Shown in pieces: positions 37,025-45,396 of a stretch of DNA of 64,000 bases. The notes beneath the pieces were generated by a model. That model had not been told where the DNA came from, did not search any database, and saw nothing but the letters and a program-made list of their open reading frames with translations. Positions within the stretch are counted from its first letter, which is position 1; every line of letters begins with the position of its first letter. This DNA comes from Kitasatospora sp. NBC_01266 (lineage in GTDB: Bacteria; Actinomycetota; Actinomycetes; Streptomycetales; Streptomycetaceae), in contig NZ_CP108458.1 of NCBI RefSeq assembly GCF_036242395.1, positions 4,278,001 through 4,342,000 of the forward strand, written 5' to 3'. Position numbers and translations under genes: made by a program.

Positions 37025-37385
37025 GGTGCTGTTCTCCTTCGTCACTGTCCGGGCCGGCCCGGTGGGGCGGCCCGAGGCCGGCGTGCGCCCCCGGCGCTCG
37101 GTTGCGCGCCGGTCGCGTGCGCGACCGCCTGTCCCGGTCGGGTGCCCAGAACGATACCCAGCGCGCTCACCCATGCGGGTGAGATGTCCGGCCAGTGCAC
37201 CGCCGCAGATCAGCCATTGTGCCTCGTTCCAATGGCACATGTCAGAGGTAATCGGCCGAAATCAGACCACTGATCCAAGGAGTGAGACGAGCGGTGGACG
37301 TGGAGAAACGTATCTGCTTCGGCCGCTCCGAGGCTTCGTACGCGTGGTTCAGGGATGAGCTGACGCACCATACGATCGGTCCGCC
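37025..37385. promoter_or_regulatory. Divergent promoter region of hisC-like and lacI-type genes
   Basis: A 361-bp gap without a supported gene. It holds CGGTCGCG/CGCGACCG (37110-37127, 2-bp centre) and a nested repeat CCATTG (37214-37219)/CAATGG (37230-37235) with TGTGCC/GGCACA inside. These are candidate sites for the LacI-type protein, but neither is a classic LacI-family operator with a central CG. Confidence 0.4.
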
Positions 37386-38561
37386 ATGACAGCAGCAGCC
37401 AATCAGAGCGGTCGGCGACCCCCCACCTCACGACGTCTGGAACGGGCCGGCATCCGGGATGTGGCAGCAGCCGCCGGAGTGTCGATCACCACCGTCTCGG
37501 ACGCCCTGAACGGGAAGGGCCGTCTGCCCGACGAAACCCGCAGCCGGGTGCGCGAGGTCGCCGAGCGCCTCGGCTACCGGCCGTCCGCGGCAGCCCGGAC
37601 GCTGCGCACCGGCCGGTCCGGGCTGATCGGGCTGACCGTCACCACCTACGGCGAGGAACCCTTCACCTTCACCGAGTTCGCCTACTTCGCCGAGATGGCC
37701 AGGGCCGCCACCAGCGCGGCGCTGGGGCGCGGCTACGCCCTGGTGGTGCTGCCCGCCTCCTCACGGCACGACGTGTGGAGCAACGTGGCGCTGGACGGCA
37801 CCGTGGTGATCGACCCGGCCGACCAGGACCCGCTGGTCAGCGAGCTGTACCGGTCCGGCGTCCCCGTGGTGAGCGACGGCAAGCCGGGCAACTGCCCGGT
37901 CACCGCCTGGGTGGACAACGACCACGAGGCCGCCGTGCTGGGCATCCTGGACCACCTGAGCGAGGCCGGCGCCCGCCGGATCGGCCTGCTCACCGGCACC
38001 AGTACCGACACCTACACCCGGCTCTCCACCGACGCCTACCTCGGCTGGTGCGAGCGGGTCGGCCAGGAACCGGTCTACGAGGCCTACCCGGCGCACGACC
38101 CGGCCGCCGGGGCGGTGGCCGCCGACCGGCTGCTGGCCCGCCCGGACCGCCCGGACGCGGTCTACGGGCTCTTCGACCCCAACGGCACCGACCTGCTGGC
38201 CGCCGCCCGCCGCTACGGCCTGCGGGTGCCCGACGACCTGCTGCTGGTCTGCTGCAGCGAGAGCGACGTCTACGCGGGCACCGAGCCGCCGATCACCACC
38301 CTCTCGCTGAAGCCGCGCCGGATCGGCACCACCGTCGTCAACCTGCTGATCGACGCGATCGAGGGGGTCGACTCGGGCGCCGGGCTGACGGCCGACACCC
38401 CCACCGCGGGCGCCCGGCTCTTCCCGCCCCGCTACCGCACCGCCGGAACCGGCCCGCCGCCGGGCACCCTGATGCCCACCGAGCTGATCGTGCGGGCCTC
38501 CTCGCTGCGTCGCAGCCCCCGAACCACCGTCAGCCCGCCCCGCACCCCGGGCGAGGTCTGA
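37386..38561 (+). CDS. LacI family transcriptional regulator
   Basis: 391 residues. LacI helix-turn-helix with hinge at about 22-75 (IRDVAAAAGVSITTVSDALNGKGRLP; RVREVAERLGYRPSAAARTLRTG), then a periplasmic-binding-protein-like sensor (about 80-340; LIGLTVTTYGEEPF, GVPVVSDGKP, DPNGTDLLAAARRYGLRVPDDLLLVCCSESD). The last 50 residues are a Pro/Arg-rich extension beyond the normal family end. Its targets are not evident; it is divergent from the aminotransferase gene. Confidence 0.92.
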   Translation: MTAAANQSGRRPPTSRRLERAGIRDVAAAAGVSITTVSDALNGKGRLPDETRSRVREVAERLGYRPSAAARTLRTGRSGLIGLTVTTYGEEPFTFTEFAYFAEMARAATSAALGRGYALVVLPASSRHDVWSNVALDGTVVIDPADQDPLVSELYRSGVPVVSDGKPGNCPVTAWVDNDHEAAVLGILDHLSEAGARRIGLLTGTSTDTYTRLSTDAYLGWCERVGQEPVYEAYPAHDPAAGAVAADRLLARPDRPDAVYGLFDPNGTDLLAAARRYGLRVPDDLLLVCCSESDVYAGTEPPITTLSLKPRRIGTTVVNLLIDAIEGVDSGAGLTADTPTAGARLFPPRYRTAGTGPPPGTLMPTELIVRASSLRRSPRTTVSPPRTPGEV

Positions 38562-38676
38562 ACTCCACCGGCCCGCGGCCGGCAGGGCCCCACCCCGGCC
38601 CGGGATCGGTGCAGCGCGCGGATTGGATACCCACCGGGTGAGGACGACGGGAGAGGGCTCTTCCTATGATGGGCGG

Positions 38677-39864
38677 ATGACACCCGAGGACCGCTTCCCC
38701 GGGCCTGAGCTGCCCCAGTCAGGCCCCCGCCCGCAGCAGGACCTCGACGTGCTGCCGTACGGCTCGTACTTCGAGCCCAATCCCCCTGCGGAGTACCAGG
38801 ATTCGCCCGAGGAGCCGGCCGGCGGGCCGGAGCCCACGTTCAGCGCGTACGGCGGGGCGCGCTACCTGGAGCAGCACTGGCCGGTGGCCGGGCACCCCAC
38901 TCCGCAGGCCTCGGCCTTCCCCGCCTTCCTGGCCGCCGAGCGCACCACCGACGCACCCGCGCAGGACGACCCGCCGACCATCGAGCTGGGCCCGCCGATC
39001 ACCGAGGACAACCCGTACGCGACGCCGTACCCGCACCCGGGCGGCGACCCGGGCCCGGTCGGCCCGCTCTACGTGGTCGGCGATGTGCACGGCTACCTGG
39101 ACGAGCTGCTCGCCGCGCTGCACGAGCAGGGCCTGGTCGACGGCGAGGGCCACTGGTCGGCCGGGCGCTCGCGGATCTGGTTCCTCGGCGACTTCACCGA
39201 CCGCGGCCCGGACGGGATCGGCGTGATCGACCTGGTGATGCAGCTGGCCGCCGAGGCGGCGGCGGCCGGCGGCTACTGCCGGGCCCTGATGGGCAATCAC
39301 GAGCTGCTCTTCCTCGGCGCCCACCGGTACGGCGACGAGCCGGTGCAGTCCACCGCCGGCACCGCCTCGTTCCGCGCCGCCTGGCTGCTCAACGGCGGCC
39401 AGCAGCACGACCTGGAGCGGCTGCAGGGCCACCACATCAGCTGGCTGAAGCGGCTGCCCGCGATCGCGCTGGAGGACGGCCACCTGCTGCTGCACTCCGA
39501 CACCACCGCGTACCTGGAGTTCGGCGGCTCGATCGACGAGGTCAACGACGCCATCCACGACCTGCTGGCCGACGAGGGCGCCGACGAGTGGTGGGACGCG
39601 TTCCGCCGGTTCACCAAGCGGTTCGCCTTCCGCGGCGAGGGCGGCCCGATGGCGGCCGGCGAGCTGCTGGGCACCTACGGCGGACACCGGGTGGTGCACG
39701 GGCACAGCCCGATCCCCTACCTGACCGGCGAGGCGAACAACGACAGCGGTGAGCGCCCGTACGTGCCGGGCCCGTACATCTACGCGGACGAGCTGGCGGT
39801 GGCGATGGACGGCGGGGTGACGATGGAGGGCCGGCTGCTGGTGGCCCGGCTGCCGGTGGACTGA
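38677..39864 (+). CDS. Metallophosphoesterase (PPP-type) with disordered N-terminal extension
   Basis: 395 residues. Residues 1-135 are Pro/Glu-rich and probably disordered. The phosphoesterase domain starts at about 130 with LYVVGDVHGYLDEL (GDxHG), FLGDFTDRGPDGIGVIDL (GDxxDRG) and ALMGNHELLFLG (GNHE), then two metal-binding histidines (LLLHSDTTA and VVHGHSPIPY). This is the two-metal Ser/Thr phosphatase/diadenosine tetraphosphatase-like core; the substrate is unknown. No strong ribosome site is seen at ATG 38677. Confidence 0.88.
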   Translation: MTPEDRFPGPELPQSGPRPQQDLDVLPYGSYFEPNPPAEYQDSPEEPAGGPEPTFSAYGGARYLEQHWPVAGHPTPQASAFPAFLAAERTTDAPAQDDPPTIELGPPITEDNPYATPYPHPGGDPGPVGPLYVVGDVHGYLDELLAALHEQGLVDGEGHWSAGRSRIWFLGDFTDRGPDGIGVIDLVMQLAAEAAAAGGYCRALMGNHELLFLGAHRYGDEPVQSTAGTASFRAAWLLNGGQQHDLERLQGHHISWLKRLPAIALEDGHLLLHSDTTAYLEFGGSIDEVNDAIHDLLADEGADEWWDAFRRFTKRFAFRGEGGPMAAGELLGTYGGHRVVHGHSPIPYLTGEANNDSGERPYVPGPYIYADELAVAMDGGVTMEGRLLVARLPVD

Positions 39865-39897
39865 GACCGACCGGCAGCGCGGGGGCGGACGCCGGGC

Positions 39898-40248
39898 TCA
39901 GTCCCGGGCGCGGGCGACCGTGATGTAGGCCGTGTTCAGCAACGTGATCACGGCGAAGACCAGGGCCCAGGCCGGACCCTTGACGCCGCCGAGGGCCAGC
40001 GCGGCGCCCCCGAAGACCAGCGCCTTGACGAGAAGCACGCCCGACACCGGCAGCTTCACCGAGGCCTTGGGCGCGGCGTACCGCCCCCACAGGACGGCGG
40101 CCAGCAGCGGCAGACCGATCGCGAGCAGCAGGTGGACGGCGGTGTCGGGGCCGGTCCGGTATCCCCACCAGGCGAGGAAGCCGAGCGCGGCCAACTCCAG
40201 GAAGAAGGCCAGGACATCGTTCAAGGCACGCAGGCCATTGGTCGACAT
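39898..40248 (-). CDS. YrdB family (DUF2568) membrane protein
   Basis: 116 residues with four predicted helices covering most of the chain (LNDVLAFFLELAALGFLAWWGY; AVHLLLAIGLPLLAAVLWG; LVKALVFGGAALAL; WALVFAVITLLNTAYITV) and the family pattern WGRYAAPKAS. The function is unknown. The ATG at 40248 begins MSTNGLRALNDVL; an in-frame GTG at 40257 is possible. It is convergent with the phosphoesterase gene. Confidence 0.85.
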   Translation of the reverse strand: MSTNGLRALNDVLAFFLELAALGFLAWWGYRTGPDTAVHLLLAIGLPLLAAVLWGRYAAPKASVKLPVSGVLLVKALVFGGAALALGGVKGPAWALVFAVITLLNTAYITVARARD

Positions 40249-40330
40249 GGCCCGCACATTACGGGAATTCCGGTAACCCGGACCTGAGTTTGCCTTGAGC
40301 CCGACGTCCGGCCGGCTCTCCCGCGGTGGT

Positions 40331-40762
40331 TCAGAGCTCGCGGGCGAAGTGCAGGGCCACGATCGCCATCCGGCGGGCGTGGTAGAACCGGTGCGCGCCG
40401 TGGTTGGCGACGCCGGAGTCCAGTTCGACCCGCACGCAGCCCAACCGCCGGGCGCGGTCCTCCAGCTGGGCGAGCAGGTGGGCGCCGACCCCGCTGGAGC
40501 GCGCGTCGGGATCGGTGACCAGGTCGTCCACGAGGAGCAGCCGCCCCCGGCTGGTGGCCAGGATCCGGTGCGCCGCCACCGCCCGGCAGCGCCCGCGCGG
40601 GTCGTAGGCGGCCGTGAAGACCAGGCCCTGGCCGTGCGCCTCGGCGGCGAACGCGGCGAACTCCGCCCGCCCCAGCCCCGGCCGCAGCAGCCGGATCAGC
40701 GGGGCGACGTCGCGCTCCAACTCCACCTGGTCCGGCGTCACATCACAGACGATCAGCTCCAT
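40331..40762 (-). CDS. GNAT family N-acetyltransferase
   Basis: 143 residues. GNAT fold: AVAAHRILATSRGRLLLVDDLVTDPDARSSGVGAHLLAQLEDRAR, containing the acetyl-CoA loop (RSSGVGAHLL for the Q/RxxGxG/A pattern), then VELDSGVANHGAHRFYHARRM. ATG 40762 has AAGGTGG upstream. The gene lies 11 bp downstream of the ARPP-like gene on the same strand, so it may be the third gene of that unit; a functional link is not shown. Confidence 0.87.
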   Translation of the reverse strand: MELIVCDVTPDQVELERDVAPLIRLLRPGLGRAEFAAFAAEAHGQGLVFTAAYDPRGRCRAVAAHRILATSRGRLLLVDDLVTDPDARSSGVGAHLLAQLEDRARRLGCVRVELDSGVANHGAHRFYHARRMAIVALHFAREL

Positions 40763-40773
40763 GGCGCACCACC

Positions 40774-41943
40774 TTACGCAGCCGCCCGCCGCCGGTAGCC
40801 ATCGAGCACATCCCGGCGCAGCAGCAGCCCGAAGCCGGCCGCCTCCAGCCGCAGCCCGAGCGCCGGCTCCGTCACCCCCAGTGCCTCGGCCGTGCGGCCC
40901 AGGTGCCAGTCGTGGGCGGCGAGCCGGTCCAGCAGGTGGCCGCGCCTGGTCTGGTTCTCGGAGAGCCGGAAGGTCTTCAGATAGGCCGGCCGGCCGTGCT
41001 CGTCGGTGATCGTCTCGCCCAGGTGGTTCTCCTGCTTGAGCCGGAAGCCGGGCAGGAAGCGGCTTAGCGTGAACCGGCCCAGCCGGCGGACCTCCTGGAA
41101 GCGGTGGTCGCCGGAAAGCAGGCCACCCGCCATGGTGGTGTCGTGGAACCGGGCCCAGTCCCGCTCCTGCTGCTCGGCGGCGCGCCGCAGGTCGGCCAGC
41201 GTGCTGATGCCGCGCTCCGGGATCGCGGCCCGGAACTCGGGCAGCGGCTGCATCAGGGTGGCGTAGTGGTGGACGAGTTCGCCGTACAGGTCGTGCAGCA
41301 GGCTCGGGTGCAGGGCGCGGTAGTCGGCGGGGTGCGGCACCACGAAGGCGGCGGCGAGCGCGTCCGCGAGGTAGAGCAGCACGCCGCACTGGCCGGGGTG
41401 GACCTCGAAGACGCGCAGCGCGTCGGCCAGCCCGCGCACCTCGGCGCCCCGGTAGGCCTGTTCGGCGCGCGCCCCGAGGCCGTGCCGCACCGCCCGGTCG
41501 GACCACTCCTGCCAGGCGATCACCGGACCGTTGAAGTGCAGCGCCAGATAGCCCTCCAGGGCCAGGTGCAGCGGCAGGAAGCGCAGCCGGGTGCGGCCCT
41601 CGCGCTGCGCCATGCGCTGCTGGGCGCGCAGCGGCAGCGCCCGCGGGGCGTCCGCCACGTCCAGCTGGGTGCCGTAGGCGGCTGCCGCGCCGCCGTCCCC
41701 GGTCCAGTCGGCGACGAAGCCGTGCGGGATGTACGAGGTGTAGGAGAGCTTCGGGGTCAGCTTGACCGAGGGGTACTCGCCGCCCATCGGGTTGACCCGC
41801 TGGTGCAGGCGCAGGTCGGTGATCGGCTGCTCGCGGACCAGCGGGACCAGCCGCACCGCGCCCCAGGTCTGCGCGGGGCGGGTGGTCAGGCCGGTCAGGT
41901 CGAGGGCGGTCCGGTCCAGGGCGGTCTGGTCGAGGGCGGTCAT
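40774..41943 (-). CDS. ARPP-family-like protein coupled to a TROVE/vWA protein
   Basis: 389 residues, no membrane segment. The N-terminal half starts TRPAQTWGAVRLVPLVREQPITDLRLH and contains YIPHGFVADWTGDGGAAAAYGT and AWQEWSDRAVRHGLG, matching what I remember of the ARPP domains (ARG and rhodanese-phosphatase-superfamily associated), named from comparative work on nucleotide or RNA repair neighbourhoods. The C-terminal half (about 180-385) is helical, has EHGRPAYLKTFRLSENQTRRGHLLDRLAAHDWHLGRTAEALGVTEPALGLRLEAAGFG, which ends like a Fis-type helix-turn-helix. The ATG overlaps the stop of the TROVE/vWA gene by four bases, so the two are co-translated. No reaction is known; the assignment is moderate. 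Confidence 0.65.
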   Translation of the reverse strand: MTALDQTALDRTALDLTGLTTRPAQTWGAVRLVPLVREQPITDLRLHQRVNPMGGEYPSVKLTPKLSYTSYIPHGFVADWTGDGGAAAAYGTQLDVADAPRALPLRAQQRMAQREGRTRLRFLPLHLALEGYLALHFNGPVIAWQEWSDRAVRHGLGARAEQAYRGAEVRGLADALRVFEVHPGQCGVLLYLADALAAAFVVPHPADYRALHPSLLHDLYGELVHHYATLMQPLPEFRAAIPERGISTLADLRRAAEQQERDWARFHDTTMAGGLLSGDHRFQEVRRLGRFTLSRFLPGFRLKQENHLGETITDEHGRPAYLKTFRLSENQTRRGHLLDRLAAHDWHLGRTAEALGVTEPALGLRLEAAGFGLLLRRDVLDGYRRRAAA

Positions 41944-43373
41944 CGGGGCTCCCCTTCCGGTGCCAGGAACGCCTCGACGCGGGCGTCCAGGTGCGCGCGC
42001 AACTCGGCCAGGCCGGTGCGGCCTTCGGCGAACTGGGCCAGCTCGACCAGCGCGGGCAGGTCCTCGGCGTCGCGCAGGCCGGCGGTCGGCACGGTCGGCG
42101 CCAGCCGGCGCACGTCGAAGTCGGCCGCGTCGTAGACCGGGTTGAGGTGGACGATGCTGGTGCGGTGCCCGGGGTCGAGCCGGGTGCGGTGGATCCGGAG
42201 CACCTCGGCGGCCAGACCGGGCGGCGCGTTGTCCCAGCCGTCGGAGATGATCACCAGGCGGTCGGGGGCGCCCTCCAGCGCGTCCAGGATCCGGTGCCCC
42301 AGCGGGGTGGCGCCCAGCGGGTGGGCGAGCAGCGCGTTGCCGCGGCCCGAGGTCCAGTGCGCGCGGTACCGCGTCGCCAGGGCGGCCAGCAGGTAGTGGC
42401 CGGCCAGCGCGACCGCGAGCGGGCGGCGCCGCTTGGTGCCCGAGCCGTAGCTGGAGAAGCTGTCGTCGAGCACCGCGGCCACCGTGCCCCAGCTGCCGCG
42501 CCGGGCACCGGCCGCCCGGTCGGCGGCCGACCGCAGCGCGCCGCCCAACTCGGCCAGCCGGCCGCGGCGTTCCTCGACCGGCAGGGCGAGCACGTAGGAG
42601 GCGAGCCGGGTCAGCGGCATCCTGCTCAGGTCGGCGGCGAGGTCCTGGGCCCCGTGCGCCCGCGCCGACTCCTGCAGGCGCAGCTGCTCCAGCCGGCTGA
42701 GCTTCGGGGCGATCTTCGCCAGGAAGGCGCCGCGCGGGATCCCGTGCTTGGCGGCGAAGCCCTCGGCCACGGTGAACGGCAGCTCGTAGAGGGCGGGCTG
42801 CTCGTAGTGCGCCCGGCGCCAGGCGTCCAGCAGCGGTGCGTCGTACCGGCCGCGGCGCTTGGGCGCGAACAGGAAGTCGCCCAACTCGACTTCCGGGGTT
42901 GCCAAGTGGGCGTGCCGCAGGGCGCCGGTCAGGCCCGCGCGGTACTTCACCGCGTCGAAGGCCGGCTCCGGTCGCGCCGCCAGCCAGTCGCGCATGATCG
43001 CGCGGGTGCGGCGGTTGTTCACCCGGGCCCGGCGCAGCTGCCCGAAGAGCCGGTAGACCCGCTGCGGCGGCAGCAGTTGGAGCCGGCGGGCGATCAGCCG
43101 CCCCTCGGCCCGGCGCCCGGCCGCCGCCGTCTCCCCGGCGTGCACCAGCAGCTGACGGATGATCAGCGCGGCGTTGTGGTCGTTGATGTCGAGGGCGAGC
43201 GTCGCCGCGTACAGCTCGCGGTAGTTGACCCGCAGGTACTCGTGCAGGAAGTCGAGCGAGAGTGACTGCTCGGCCGCGTCGGAGTGGAACTCGCGCTGGC
43301 CCGTCGAGGTGATCGCGGCGTTGACGAAGAGCAGCACGTCGTCGGCGGCGATCAGGTCACCGTGACCGTCCAT
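41940..43373 (-). CDS. Ro60-like TROVE/vWA-domain RNA-binding protein
   Basis: 477 residues. Residues 1-290 are helical and fit a TROVE-like ring (LLFVNAAITSTGQREFHSDAAEQ at 14-36; NNRRTRAIMRDWL at 119-131; YRAGLTGALRHAHL at 144-157; FAAKHGIPRGAFLAKIAPKLSRLE). Residues about 297-470 are a von Willebrand A domain with a complete metal site: DDSFS (303-307), Thr356 and Asp378 in ISDGWDN. Ro60/Rsr proteins hold misfolded RNAs and Y RNAs in the TROVE ring and help RNA repair or decay after stress. The closest well-known proteins are a little longer (about 530). Coupled to the ARPP-like gene; upstream lies a 216-bp gap with GC-rich hairpins. Confidence 0.72.
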   Translation of the reverse strand: MDGHGDLIAADDVLLFVNAAITSTGQREFHSDAAEQSLSLDFLHEYLRVNYRELYAATLALDINDHNAALIIRQLLVHAGETAAAGRRAEGRLIARRLQLLPPQRVYRLFGQLRRARVNNRRTRAIMRDWLAARPEPAFDAVKYRAGLTGALRHAHLATPEVELGDFLFAPKRRGRYDAPLLDAWRRAHYEQPALYELPFTVAEGFAAKHGIPRGAFLAKIAPKLSRLEQLRLQESARAHGAQDLAADLSRMPLTRLASYVLALPVEERRGRLAELGGALRSAADRAAGARRGSWGTVAAVLDDSFSSYGSGTKRRRPLAVALAGHYLLAALATRYRAHWTSGRGNALLAHPLGATPLGHRILDALEGAPDRLVIISDGWDNAPPGLAAEVLRIHRTRLDPGHRTSIVHLNPVYDAADFDVRRLAPTVPTAGLRDAEDLPALVELAQFAEGRTGLAELRAHLDARVEAFLAPEGEPR

Positions 43374-43541
43374 CAGGCGTCTCCCCCGGCCGCTCGGTAT
43401 GACGACGGCCGGCCGGGGAATGGGGGCACGAGCTGCGAATCATCGCGGTAAAGGCGGGTCCCGGAAGTCGCACCGGAGTCCCGCGGCCGGACCGTCGCCG
43501 TCGACCGTAACAGAGGGTGCCGACGCCGGTCCGCCCGTTTT
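43374..43541. other. Upstream region of the TROVE/vWA gene with two hairpins
   Basis: CCCCGGCCG near 43384 pairs with CGGCCGGGG near 43410-43418, and GCGGGTCCCGG near 43455 pairs imperfectly with CCGGAGTCCCGC near 43483-43494. Both are candidates for leader RNA structure. I looked for a Y-RNA-like or tRNA-like module (a T-loop of the GTTCRANTC kind) and did not find a convincing one. No coding sequence seen. Confidence 0.35.
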
Positions 43542-43573
43542 CCGGTGGTGCCGCCGGGCGGCGGCACCACCGG
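43542..43573 (-). terminator. Terminator of paaN
   Basis: CCGGTGGTGCCGCC (43542-43555) pairs perfectly with GGCGGCACCACCGG (43560-43573) around a 4-nt loop, a 14-bp stem 16 bp beyond the paaN stop. No U-tract on the minus strand. Confidence 0.75.
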
Positions 43574-43589
43574 GAACGGCGCCGGGTGC

Positions 43590-45272
43590 TCAGGCCTGGC
43601 GGCGGATCTCCACCGTGCGGAAGCGGTTGGCGACGAAGGCCGCGTCCGTGTAGGCGGCGTTGGCGGCGGGGTTGGCGCCGGTGCCGTGCAGGTCGGAGAA
43701 GGCGGCGGTCTGGTTCGGGTAGACACCGCCGGTGAGGTTGAGCGAGAGGCAGACGCCGGTGTCCAGGCAGGCCCGGACCAGCAGCTGCTCGACCTCGGGA
43801 GCCGTGGTGTAGCCGGTGGCGGTCATCGCGCCCTGCTCGGTGACGGTCTGGCGCAGCAGCTCGACGGCGTCGGCGGTGGAGTCGACCGCGACGGCGAAGA
43901 AGACCGGGCCGAAGCACTCGCTGAGGAAGACCGCGCGGTCGTCCGGCTTGTGCGCCTCCACCTTGATCAGCGCGGGGGTGCGGATGGTGGCCCCGGGGAA
44001 CTCGGCGGACTCCACCACCCGCGGGGCCAGCGCCAGGTCGCCGTACTCGCCGCTGGCGGCGGCGGCGCTGCGCTGCAGCACGGCCGGGTTGACCACGGCG
44101 CCCAGGATCGCGGCGGCGCGGGCGTCGTCACCGAGCAGCCCCTCGATCGAGCGGGCCAGGTCGGCCACCACCTCGTCGTAGGACTTCGTGCCCTGGTCGG
44201 TCTCGATGCCGCCGCGCGGGATCAGCAGGTTCTGCGGGGTGGTGCACATCTGGCCGGTGTAGAGCGAGAGGGCGAAGGCGAGGTTGCCCAGCATGCCCTT
44301 GTAGTTGTCCGTGGAGTCGATCACCACGGTGTTGACGCCGGCCTTCTCGGTGTAGACCAGGGCCTGCTCGGCGTTGCGCTCCAGCCAGTCGCCGAACTCG
44401 GTCGACCCGGTGTAGTCGATGATCCGGATCTCCGGGTGCAGCGCCAGCGTCTTGGCGATGCCCTCGCGGTCGCGCTCGGCGGCCAGCGTGACCAGGTTGG
44501 CGTCGAAGCCGGCCTCGGCGAGCACCTCGCGGGCGATCTTGACGGTGAGCGCCAGCGGCAGCACCGCGCGCGGGTGCGGCTTGACCACCACCGGGTTGCC
44601 GGTGGCCAGGGAGGCGAACAGGCCCGGGTAGCCGTTCCAGGTCGGGAAGGTGTTGCAGCCGATCACCAGCGCGGTGCCGCGCGGGACGGTGACGAACTCC
44701 TTGCGCAGCACCAGCGGGTCGCGCTTGCCCTGCGGCTTGGTCCAGCCGGCCTCGGCGGGGAGCTTGGCCTGCTCGGCGTAGGCGTAGGCGACGGCCTCCA
44801 GACCCCGGTCCTGGGCGTGCGGGCCACCGGCCTGGAAGGCCATCGCGTAGGCCTGCCCGGTGGTGTGCATGACGGCCTGGGCCATCTCGTGCGAGCGGGC
44901 GTTGATCCGGGCCAGGATCTCCAGGCAGACGGCGGCGCGGGCGGCCGGCGTGGCGGCGGCCCAGGCGGTGCCGGCCGTCTTGGCGGCGGCGAGCAGCGCG
45001 TCCACCTCGGCGCGGGGGTAGCTGATGTCCAGCTCGATGCCGTAGGGCGAGACCTCGGTGCCGACCAGGTCGCCGGCCTGCGGGTGGCCCGGCAGCGCGA
45101 AGGCGGTGCCGAGCAGTGCCTCGAAGGCGGCCTTGCCCTCGGCCGGTGCGCTCTCGCCGTAGGCCTTGGCGATCTCGGGGTACGGGGACCAGTAGTCCCG
45201 CTCGGTGAGGGCGCTCAGGGCCCGGTTCAGGGTCTCCTGGTGACGCTCGATCAGTTCGTCGACGGCGGCCAT
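43590..45272 (-). CDS. PaaN-type phenylacetate-pathway aldehyde dehydrogenase
   Basis: 560 residues of the ALDH superfamily in its PaaN branch: TVPRGTALVIGCNTFPTWNGYPGLFASLATGNPVVVKPHPRAVLPL, then IIDYTGSTEFGDWLE, and the catalytic cysteine in YTGQMCTTPQNLLIPRGG. The long N-terminal part (about 1-150, DELIERHQETLNRALSALTERDYWSPYPE) is typical of stand-alone PaaN, which lacks the C-terminal hydratase domain of PaaZ. It is thought to oxidise a ring-opened phenylacetyl-CoA semialdehyde, but no other paa genes are here. GAGGAGCG precedes ATG 45272. Divergent from a TetR regulator with a shared palindrome. Confidence 0.9.
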   Translation of the reverse strand: MAAVDELIERHQETLNRALSALTERDYWSPYPEIAKAYGESAPAEGKAAFEALLGTAFALPGHPQAGDLVGTEVSPYGIELDISYPRAEVDALLAAAKTAGTAWAAATPAARAAVCLEILARINARSHEMAQAVMHTTGQAYAMAFQAGGPHAQDRGLEAVAYAYAEQAKLPAEAGWTKPQGKRDPLVLRKEFVTVPRGTALVIGCNTFPTWNGYPGLFASLATGNPVVVKPHPRAVLPLALTVKIAREVLAEAGFDANLVTLAAERDREGIAKTLALHPEIRIIDYTGSTEFGDWLERNAEQALVYTEKAGVNTVVIDSTDNYKGMLGNLAFALSLYTGQMCTTPQNLLIPRGGIETDQGTKSYDEVVADLARSIEGLLGDDARAAAILGAVVNPAVLQRSAAAASGEYGDLALAPRVVESAEFPGATIRTPALIKVEAHKPDDRAVFLSECFGPVFFAVAVDSTADAVELLRQTVTEQGAMTATGYTTAPEVEQLLVRACLDTGVCLSLNLTGGVYPNQTAAFSDLHGTGANPAANAAYTDAAFVANRFRTVEIRRQA

Positions 45273-45319
45273 GCGGCGCTCCTCGCGGGGAGAGGACTGG
45301 GCTGACGCTCCACAGCGTA

Positions 45320-45337
45320 ACCGAACGATCGGTCGGT
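45320..45337. promoter_or_regulatory. TetR operator between paaN and tetR
   Basis: ACCGAACGATCGGTCGGT is an 18-bp dyad with one mismatched pair (arms ACCGAACGA and TCGGTCGGT). It lies 48 bp before paaN and 60 bp before the TetR gene. A near-identical dyad precedes the 2-oxoacid dehydrogenase operon at 46629-46646. Confidence 0.7.
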
Positions 45338-45396
45338 GGAACAGGGCCCGCCGCCCCGCGCTCGGGCCCGGGCACGCGGCCCGGGATACTCGGAGC

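Noticed and set aside
43374..43589. A Y RNA or tRNA gene next to the TROVE/vWA gene
   Set aside because: Hairpins exist, but no acceptor/T-arm pattern or T-loop sequence could be read, so no RNA gene is called.
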